NCBI GenBank assembly: GCA_003862155.1
Contig: QOUV01000009.1
Location: 19,727 to 83,726 of the forward strand
DNA length: 64,000 bases
DNA from: Lachnospiraceae bacterium
GTDB taxonomy: Bacteria > Bacillota > Clostridia > Lachnospirales > Lachnospiraceae
Direction: 5' to 3'
Part shown: in pieces, positions 1-6,229 of the stretch
How positions within the stretch are numbered: position 1 is the first letter of the stretch
Layout: each line of letters begins with the position of its first letter
The notes under the pieces: generated by a model
What the model was told of the DNA's origin: nothing
Database searches by the model: none
What the model saw: only the letters and a program-made list of their open reading frames with translations
Program-made: the position numbers and the translations under genes

Positions 1-1
1 G

Positions 2-619
2 AATCCGAATGGTACCAAAAAGACAAAACCGGAGCTTATGACTGCGGATGAAGTGATTGAGAAGGCCCTGCGTTATAAGCCCTACTGGGGAAAAGAAGGC
101 GGTATCACTGTAAGCGGCGGCGAGGCTCTGCTCCAGATTGATTTCCTGATCGATCTATTTAAAAAATGCCACGAGCGCGGGATAAACACCTGCCTCGATA
201 CGTCTGCCGGCCCATTTACAAGGGAAGAACCATTTTTTTCAAAGTTCAATGAGCTTATGAAATACACTGACCTCGTGATGCTTGACATCAAGCAGATTTT
301 CGATGACGAGCACATTAAGCTTACTGGCCACACGAATAAAAACATCCTCGATTGTGCGACCTATATGTCAGACCTCGGAGTTCCGATGTGGATCCGCCAT
401 GTCCTTGTTCCGGGAATCACCACAGATGAAAAAGAGCTTAAAGAGCTTCGGAAATTTATCGACACCTTAAAGACAGTCAAGCGTGTGGAGGTGCTTCCTT
501 ACCATACTCTCGGAATTTACAAGTATGAGGAGCTTGGAATCCCATACACACTGCAGAACGTAAATCCGCCAACCGAGGAGCAGATAAATACCGCCCGAAA
601 ACTCCTCAGAGCCAAATAG
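2..619 (+). CDS. pflA: Pyruvate formate-lyase activating enzyme, 3' part
   Basis: Radical-SAM activase that installs the glycyl radical on pyruvate formate-lyase. The frame is open from base 2, so the first ATG at 38 is internal and the N-terminus with the CxxxCxxC iron-sulfur motif lies outside the window. Visible are the TADEVIEKALRY segment, the family motif GGITVSGGEALLQ (usually GGEPLLQ) and the C-terminal VEVLPYHTLGIYKYEELGI block. The stop codon TAG runs straight into a GGGAC repeat, so the downstream repeat block starts at the gene end. The pflB partner is presumably upstream, not visible. The product identity is secure; the alternative of another glycyl-radical activase is less likely because of the PflA-like C-terminus. 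Confidence 0.93.
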   Translation, partial: NPNGTKKTKPELMTADEVIEKALRYKPYWGKEGGITVSGGEALLQIDFLIDLFKKCHERGINTCLDTSAGPFTREEPFFSKFNELMKYTDLVMLDIKQIFDDEHIKLTGHTNKNILDCATYMSDLGVPMWIRHVLVPGITTDEKELKELRKFIDTLKTVKRVEVLPYHTLGIYKYEELGIPYTLQNVNPPTEEQINTARKLLRAK

Positions 620-687
620 GGACAGTAGGGACGGTTCTTTTTGTCCCATTTTTAGATTATTCAGATAATTATGCTTTTTTTAGCCCA

Positions 688-886
688 AAGCAGCGTCGCA
701 GATGGCCAGGTCTCGCTCAGTAGGATTTTTCTGTTCGCGTGTGCGCGCCTAATTGCGGCCTTCTGGCCAATGTATGGTTTTCATGCGTTTATGGTTTAAG
801 CGGGTGGCCACCCAGGCCGCAGCTAGCGCACACGCTTACAACGAAAAATCCTAAGGTCGCGAGCCTGACCATCCGCGGCGCTGCTT
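688..886 (+). repeat. Palindromic element, copy A
   Basis: Imperfect palindrome of about 199 bp. The outer arms are AAGCAGCGTCGCAGATGG (688-705) and its inverse ending at 886. The middle arms are AGGATTTTTC (722-731) and GAAAAATCCT (843-852), and the inner arms GCGGCC (755-760) and GGCCGC (815-820). The apex (761-814) can fold small hairpins, including GGGTGGCCACCC. The apex is nearly identical in copies B, C and D, although the arms differ from C and D. Confidence 0.85.
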
Positions 887-1648
887 CTGAGGTGAAGTCA
901 TTTGTATCTGCAATGGTTTATTTTTAAGGAGGTGCAATGGGACAAAGAAGCTCCGCATGGGAGGGATATGGGGTAAGCACACTGTAAAGAATTATCTTCC
1001 GGCTCCGCGGTAGTGGTACTTTCAATATAGGCTTACATGTAGTTGAAAATCATCAAATGTGTCTGCCTGCAGCCGGTATGTATGAAATGATTTAAATGTA
1101 GAGATTTGCGTAGCTGGAAATATACAAATGTGTCTGTCTGCTTCGCGGTATGGAAGAATTGTTTCAATATTTAAATTCGTGGAGCTTGAAATATACAAGC
1201 TTCGTTCTCGCAGTTTCAGTATGGATATACATGAGACTAAAAATCTTAAAGACTAAAAAGTCATTCTCGATATAGATTCACGAAGCGTTGAAAATCTTAA
1301 ACGCTCAAATGTACGCTCTCAATATAGCCTGTCGCGGAGCTGGAAATCTTAAGTGCCTTGTAGAATATTCAGAAGCAATGGCTGTATATAAAAATTTGAA
1401 ATATACTCTTTAAGATTTTTGAGCATTATCCCACACATCTTGAGAATGTTTGAAAGCTCTTTAAGAATTTGACTTCTTCCCTGATCTATCTTGAGACTGG
1501 AGGAAAGCCATTGTATAAATTTCACCCCGAGAGGGACTATACTGAAAACGTGGCCAAACAGATATCCGTGCAGAAAAAAGCAGCACTGCGGATACGGCGC
1601 CTTTTAACCAAAAAGCAGTTCTGCGGATACGGACGCCTTTTAACCAAG

Positions 1649-1848
1649 AAGCAGCGTCGCAGAATGGAACGGGCGCGCGACCTTAGGATTTTTCGTAGAG
1701 AGCGGGCGTGCTAGCTGCGGCCTGGGTGGCTACCCGCTTAAACCATAAACGCATGAAAACCATACATTGGCCAGAAGGCCGCAAATAGGCGCGCGCACGC
1801 GAACAGAAAAATCCTACGGAGCGAGCCCGGCCATCTGCGGCGCTGCTT
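1649..1848 (-). repeat. Palindromic element, copy B (inverted)
   Basis: Same element as copy A in the opposite orientation: the apex reads as the reverse complement (CATACATTGG, AACCATAAACGCATG). The outer arms are again AAGCAGCGTCGCAG and CTGCGGCGCTGCTT. Copies A and B face each other inside the 33-bp inverted repeat, so the whole block is itself palindromic. Only an 81-codon frame of repeat sequence overlaps it. Confidence 0.82.
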
Positions 1849-2045
1849 CAGACTTAAATGGTATGATTTATCTGAATAATCTAAAAATGGGACAAAAAGA
1901 GCGGTTCGCCGTTTCCGCTCTGACTTCGTCCTACGGACTCGTCAATCGCGGACGGCTATCGCATGGGCGGTTTATAATGCTCTCGCTTCGTCCTGCGGAC
2001 TCGCGACAGCATAACAACCGCTCCAACCGTCCCTTCTGTCCCATG

Positions 2046-2888
2046 TCAGAGAAGTTTGATGAAGGCGCCCTGCACGCCTCGCTTTCCGTGGCTGGCCCGG
2101 TGGGAGAAGAGGAGGTCGGGATTTTCGCAGGTGCAGATGTCGGTGGTGTGGATGTGATCTGGCAGGACGCCGGCCTCTTTTAATGTGATTGAGACGGCGC
2201 TCCAGAGATTGAGCTGAAAGTGGCCGTTGTGTTTATCGAGAAGGATTTCTGGAGTGTGCTCTGGAAATTCTTTTTTGAATTGTAAGGCGACGTCGGTGCT
2301 TATTTCGTAGCAGTCAATGCAGATCGAGGGGCCGATCGCGCAGATGATATCTGATGGAGCGGAGCCGAAGTTGTCATGCATCGCACGAATAGTATTCAGA
2401 CTGATGCGGGAAACTGTGCCTCTCCAGCCGGAGTGGCAGGCACCGATGCATTTTCTGACTGGGTCGAGGAAAAGGACAGGGACGCAGTCCGCGGAAAATA
2501 TTGAAAGCACAAGGTTCGGCACATCTGTGACGAGCCCGTCCACATCGCTGTAGTCGCGTGGGAGGGTTACTCCCTTTCCGGCGTCGGATTCTTTTACGAC
2601 GCGGACGTTTGCAGTATGGGTCTGCTGGCTCAGGACGATTCTGTCTGGAGTCGTATCAAAAGCAGCCGATACGCGCCGGAAATTTTCGGCAACATTTTCA
2701 GCAGTATCGCCGAGCTCTTCTTTAAAATTCAGACTCTTTAAAAATCCTCTGCTTACGCCGCCGAGTCTTGTCGTAAAGCCGTGCATGGCGCAGGACTCCT
2801 TTGAGAGCGAATCAAAGGTCAGGAGAGGGATATTTTTTGAGGTGTCAAATCTAAGGTGTTCAGTAGAGTTTTTTCTTATAATATTCAT
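2046..2888 (-). CDS. pgeF: Laccase-domain (YfiH/YlmD-type) purine nucleoside phosphorylase
   Basis: A 280-residue member of the multicopper-oxidase-like YfiH family, now regarded as zinc-dependent purine nucleoside phosphorylases and adenosine deaminases; homologues have also been linked to peptidoglycan editing. Seen here are the GFTTRLGGVS entry motif, VLSQQTHTANV, the FSADCVPVLFLDP block, the metal-binding CIGACHSGWRGTV and the C-terminal TCENPDLLFSHRASHGKRG. The upstream ATG lacks a clear Shine-Dalgarno sequence. A downstream ATG at 2786 has AAGGAG in front of it, but using it would remove residues before the conserved FTTR motif that the family normally has. The gene ends against the 2025-2043 repeat arm. 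Confidence 0.9.
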   Translation of the reverse strand: MNIIRKNSTEHLRFDTSKNIPLLTFDSLSKESCAMHGFTTRLGGVSRGFLKSLNFKEELGDTAENVAENFRRVSAAFDTTPDRIVLSQQTHTANVRVVKESDAGKGVTLPRDYSDVDGLVTDVPNLVLSIFSADCVPVLFLDPVRKCIGACHSGWRGTVSRISLNTIRAMHDNFGSAPSDIICAIGPSICIDCYEISTDVALQFKKEFPEHTPEILLDKHNGHFQLNLWSAVSITLKEAGVLPDHIHTTDICTCENPDLLFSHRASHGKRGVQGAFIKLL

Positions 2889-3067
2889 AGAAAAAGAATA
2901 TCACAGAGCGACAGAATATTCCACCAGTTATCTTAACCGGGAAGAGTTTAATTTTTTAAGCATAATAATGGCAGCGGCTGCGGCAGCGATTTCTCCGGCA
3001 TATTTTCCTGATTTTTCTTATCCACAAATACTCCTTGTTCTGCCAGAAGTAAGAGCACAGGGATGGA

Positions 3068-3574
3068 TTATTTTTTTTCTGGAAAAATTTTCCCGAACAG
3101 CCAGTGTGTGAATGGAGCTGCTGCGAACATGTTCCAGAAAAATGCCATCGGAAGATTTTTAATGACCGTTCCGACCCAGATGGCAGGAAGATTGCAGATG
3201 GGCTGGTGCGCAAGGATCACATTAAAAAGGATCGAGGCGATCATGCTCATGGTCGGGCACATGATGGCGACGGTTCCAGCCTGGCGCATGACACGGCAGA
3301 AGTATGGGTTGTCCGTTTCCGGGTTCGTGTGGCGGGCTGCGAAAGCAGCGCCAATCCGGTTGCCCCAGAGGCTCGAAGTGATGAAAACAAATATTCCCAT
3401 GTAGGACGCTTCAATCAATGCGTCGAGAAATACGTGGTTTGTCATCGTCGAAAAACCGCCGATGTTCAGGTTAAAACCTTCCTTGATCGCAACATTGTAC
3501 ACTTCCATACCGTAGGCCATTGCGTAGGACATGATCAGTCCGAACACAACACCCTGTATCTTAGTTTTTGGCAT
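3068..3574 (-). CDS. DUF2798-family integral membrane protein
   Basis: A 168-residue hydrophobic protein with about four membrane segments: KIQGVVFGLIMSYAMAYGME near residues 4-22, DALIEASYMGIFVFITSSLW near 50-70, a TVAIMCPTMSMIASILFNVI segment near 95-115 and a last one near 135-155. It resembles DUF2798 proteins, whose function is unknown. I chose the ATG at 3574 because AAAGGAG lies directly upstream; the longer open frame to 3685 only reads through a palindromic repeat. The 5' leader carries that 36-bp palindrome and a terminator-like hairpin, so expression may be attenuated. Confidence 0.78.
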   Translation of the reverse strand: MPKTKIQGVVFGLIMSYAMAYGMEVYNVAIKEGFNLNIGGFSTMTNHVFLDALIEASYMGIFVFITSSLWGNRIGAAFAARHTNPETDNPYFCRVMRQAGTVAIMCPTMSMIASILFNVILAHQPICNLPAIWVGTVIKNLPMAFFWNMFAAAPFTHWLFGKIFPEKK

Positions 3575-3590
3575 TTCTGCTCCTTTCCTG

Positions 3591-3672
3591 TGGGACAGCG
3601 GGGACGGTTCTCTTTGTCCCATTTTCTGAAAATTTTGAAAATGGGACAAAGAGAACCGTCCCCGCTGTCCCA
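3591..3672. repeat. Perfect 36-bp inverted repeat of the GGGACGGTTCT family
   Basis: Two identical 36-base arms (3591-3626 and 3637-3672) are separated by a 10-base AT-rich loop. Each arm contains GGGACGGTTCTCTTTGTCCC. The same motif occurs in diverged form at 619-648 and 2025-2043. It lies 17 bases upstream of the DUF2798 start codon, next to the ribosome-binding site. The repeat type resembles REP-like palindromes that I have seen in intergenic regions of many bacteria; no transposase is present in this window. Confidence 0.9.
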
Positions 3673-3683
3673 AATTTACGCGC

Positions 3684-3748
3684 AAAAAAAGAGCAGCGAG
3701 GAGATGTCTTCCAACGGAGTTCCGTCTGCCAACGTCCCGGCTGCTCTT
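3684..3748 (-). terminator. Terminator-like leader hairpin ahead of the DUF2798 gene
   Basis: Read on the minus strand, AAGAGCAGC (3748-3740) pairs with GCTGCTCTT (3697-3689) around a 42-base loop that itself holds ACGG/CCGT, and a run of seven T follows (3690-3684). It sits between the likely promoter and the DUF2798 gene, so it can act as an attenuator or simply end an upstream transcript. I could not match it to a known riboswitch. Confidence 0.6.
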
Positions 3749-3784
3749 ACAGATAGCGGGTTAAATATATTTTTATCATATAAA

Positions 3785-3814
3785 ATCATAGCTCATCAAT
3801 AAGAAAAAATGCAA
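3785..3814 (-). promoter_or_regulatory. Candidate promoter for the DUF2798 leader
   Basis: On the minus strand TTGCAT (3814-3809) is followed after 18 bases by TATGAT (3790-3785). Transcription would begin around 3778 and cross the hairpin at 3748-3684 before reaching the gene. Confidence 0.4.
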
Positions 3815-3887
3815 AGGTAATTTTTTACAAAATTTGCAGCTTTTTCACCGCCTCGTTTGTTTATATAGTGAAAGAAAACCATACCAT

Positions 3888-3936
3888 TTGACTCAGAGAA
3901 GTCTGATAATATATACATTCCAAACATGAATGTATA
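3888..3936 (+). promoter_or_regulatory. Promoter and overlapping palindromic operator of the MMPL operon
   Basis: TTGACT (3888-3893), 16 bases, TATATA (3910-3915). A perfect palindrome, TATACATTC (3912-3920), seven bases, GAATGTATA (3928-3936), overlaps the -10 element. Its size and symmetry suit a TetR-family repressor, which often controls such efflux operons, but no regulator gene lies in the window. A second small palindrome, GATTGAA-TAT-TTCAATC (4002-4018), lies in the leader, which otherwise holds nothing recognisable. Confidence 0.6.
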
Positions 3937-4105
3937 AATAGAATTACCCTCAGATTGACAATCAGCCCGAAATGTATATTTGAAAAAGACATTAAATCCC
4001 CGATTGAATATTTCAATCAGAGATTAAACTTTTATAATTAGAACTGGATAGAAAAAAATTTAGCACTCGGCCTCTTTGGCTGATAGAAACGGAGTGATCT
4101 TTTCA

Positions 4106-6214
4106 ATGCTTAAATTCGGAAAGGCGGTAGTTAAGGGTAGATTCTTAATCCTTATCGCAAGTGTGCTGCTTCTTATCCCAGCAATTATCGGGTATGTGCA
4201 CACCAAGGTAAATTACGATATCCTCTCTTATCTTCCGGAAAATATCGACACGATGAAGGGACAGGACATCCTTCTTGACAAATTCGGGACAGGAGCCTAC
4301 TCGACGGTCGTTATAGAAGGAATGGATAACAAACAGCTGAAAAAAACAGCTGACACCATTTCCAAAATTCCTCACGTAAAAAAGGTACTTTGGTATGGAT
4401 CGTTCGGTGATATGAACATCCCTAAGGAAGCACTTCCTACAAAAGTTTACAAGTTCATCCACAACGCTAAGAGTAATTCTGACCTGATGTTTGTATTGTA
4501 CGATCAGGGAACATCGGAAACAGGTACGATGAACGCTCTGAACGCGATGGACAAGAAACTTTCGAAGCAGTGTTTTGTAGCTGGAATGGCTTCAGTCACG
4601 AATGACACGAAGAACCTTTCGAAGAAAGAGGTTCCATTCTATGTCCTTCTGGCAGTGATCCTGTGTACTATCGTTTTGATGCTGACTCTCGATTCAGCAT
4701 TTGTGCCAATCCTCTTCCTTGTTTCAATTGGAATGGCAGTTGTGTACAACCTCGGAACGAACTTCCTGCAGGGACAGATCTCATATCTGACGCAGGCGCT
4801 GGCAGCAGTACTTCAGCTCGGTGTCACTATGGACTACTCGATATTCCTCTGGCACAGCTACGAAGAGCAGAAGACCGTGTTCGACGATAATAAGAATGCT
4901 ATGGCGCACGCTGTTGCAAAGACCTTTGGTTCTATAGCAGGATCTTCTACGACGACCATCGCAGGATTCATTGCACTGTGCTTCATGAGCTTCAGAATCG
5001 GCTTAGATCTCGGCGTTGTAATGGCAAAGGGCGTACTCTTCGGACTTATTTCCTGTGTTACGATCCTTCCATCACTTATCCTGGTATTTGACCCGATCGT
5101 AAGAAGGACGAACCATAAGGTCATCATGCCGGATCTCGGACGTACTTCAAAGTGGATCGTAAAACACTGCTACGTATTTTTCGTAATATTTCTGCTTCTT
5201 ATCTTCCCGGCCTTCTATGGACAGGCTCACACGAAGGTTTATTACGATCTGGCGAGCAAGCTTCCTGACTCTATGAAGAGTAAGAAGGCCAATGAAAAAA
5301 TGAACAAAGAGTTCAAGATGGGCGCCACTTCGATCATTATCGCCGACAGCAAGCTCGATTCCCAGAAATCTGAGCAGATGATAAACGATATCAAGAAGCT
5401 CGATGGTATCAAGATGGCTGTTTCGATGGATTCACTGACAGGACCTATGGTCCCTTCAAGCGCTATTCCGGACAGTATCAGAACTAAACTCAAAAAAGGT
5501 GACAAGCAGCTTATGGTAGTTACATCAAACTACGCAACAGCTTCAAATGCCATCAACAAGCAGTGCAATCAGATCGAGAAGATCATAAAGAACTATGACA
5601 AGTCGGCAATGCTTATCGGCGAGGCTCCTTGTACGAAAGACCTTATGGAGATCACGAACACTGATTTCAACAGGGTAAACAGTGTATCTATAATCATCGT
5701 ATTCCTGATCATCTTAATCGAGTTCAGGTCGATCTCGATACCTATCATCCTTGTCGCAGTAATCGAGTTCGCTATCTTCATAAATATGGGAATTCCTTAC
5801 TATACTGGAACGACGCTTCCGTTCATCGCAAGCATCGTAATCGGAACCATTCAGCTTGGTTCTACAGTCGATTATGCTATACTTATGACGAACCGTTACA
5901 AGGTAAACCGTTACAACGGCCTTGAAAAGCATGCTGCGATAACAGATGCCCTCGGCGGGTCTATGACTTCGATCATTGCATCGGCGCTGACATTCTTCGG
6001 CACTACCTTCGGAGTTGCAGTATACTCAGATATTGATATTATCTCTTCTATGTGCAACCTTATGGCAAGAGGAGCTCTTATCAGTATGGCAGTAGTTATC
6101 TTCCTGCTCCCATCGATGTTCATGATCTTTGATAAGGTCATCATTCATACGAGTGCAGGTTTCATAAATAAAAACGCAGTCACGCAAACAAACACAAACA
6201 CCGCAAAGGCATGA
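4106..6214 (+). CDS. MMPL/RND-family transporter
   Basis: A 702-residue membrane protein of the MMPL (YdfJ-like) branch of the RND superfamily, likely a proton-driven exporter of lipids or drugs. It shows the family's duplicated plan: one N-terminal membrane helix (residues 10-30), an extracytoplasmic domain, a five-helix bundle (about 175-335), a second leading helix near 360, a second extracytoplasmic domain and a final bundle (about 530-690). The repeats share AHTKVNYD/AHTKVYYDLASKLPD after the first helix and LGVTMDYSIFLWHSY/LGSTVDYAILMTNRY in the bundle, whose Asp and Tyr are typical. The ATG at 4106 has GGAGTGAT upstream, so an in-frame TTG at 4076 is unlikely. It is followed 15 bases later by the heptad-repeat gene, which is probably its partner. 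Confidence 0.88.
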   Translation: MLKFGKAVVKGRFLILIASVLLLIPAIIGYVHTKVNYDILSYLPENIDTMKGQDILLDKFGTGAYSTVVIEGMDNKQLKKTADTISKIPHVKKVLWYGSFGDMNIPKEALPTKVYKFIHNAKSNSDLMFVLYDQGTSETGTMNALNAMDKKLSKQCFVAGMASVTNDTKNLSKKEVPFYVLLAVILCTIVLMLTLDSAFVPILFLVSIGMAVVYNLGTNFLQGQISYLTQALAAVLQLGVTMDYSIFLWHSYEEQKTVFDDNKNAMAHAVAKTFGSIAGSSTTTIAGFIALCFMSFRIGLDLGVVMAKGVLFGLISCVTILPSLILVFDPIVRRTNHKVIMPDLGRTSKWIVKHCYVFFVIFLLLIFPAFYGQAHTKVYYDLASKLPDSMKSKKANEKMNKEFKMGATSIIIADSKLDSQKSEQMINDIKKLDGIKMAVSMDSLTGPMVPSSAIPDSIRTKLKKGDKQLMVVTSNYATASNAINKQCNQIEKIIKNYDKSAMLIGEAPCTKDLMEITNTDFNRVNSVSIIIVFLIILIEFRSISIPIILVAVIEFAIFINMGIPYYTGTTLPFIASIVIGTIQLGSTVDYAILMTNRYKVNRYNGLEKHAAITDALGGSMTSIIASALTFFGTTFGVAVYSDIDIISSMCNLMARGALISMAVVIFLLPSMFMIFDKVIIHTSAGFINKNAVTQTNTNTAKA

Positions 6215-6229
6215 TTGGAGGAAAAATAA

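Larger units (their letters stand above)
616..2045. repeat. Gene-free block of nested inverted repeats between pflA and pgeF
   Basis: About 1.4 kb without a convincing gene. A 33-bp perfect inverted repeat joins 636-668 and 1868-1900. Outside it, a GGGACAGTAGGGACGGTT copy at 619-636 faces its near-perfect inverse at 2025-2043. Inside lie two inverted copies of a ~200-bp palindromic element (688-886 and 1649-1848). Between them, 1010-1460 carries degenerate 60-70 bp units built around TTTCAATATAGGCTT and GGAGCTTGAAAATC. The right end (1900-2023) is a further insert bounded by GAGCGGTT and AACCGCTC, holding two GTCC/GGAC mini-hairpins. The short open frames here are by-products of the repeats. 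Confidence 0.85.

Noticed and set aside
739..2183. Open frames at 739-927, 1469-1714 and 1767-2183
   Set aside because: They lie in the repeats, have no convincing ribosome site, and repeat the same peptide text where the DNA repeats; the third runs into the pgeF gene on the other strand.
3684..3748. Assignment of the DUF2798 leader to a known riboswitch
   Set aside because: I compared it from memory with fluoride, ZTP, preQ1, THF and guanidine types and found no match, so it is left as a terminator-like hairpin.
3104..3802. A 232-codon plus-strand frame over the DUF2798 gene
   Set aside because: It is a shadow of the membrane-protein gene and of the palindrome; its peptide includes the translated GGGACGGTTCT repeat.
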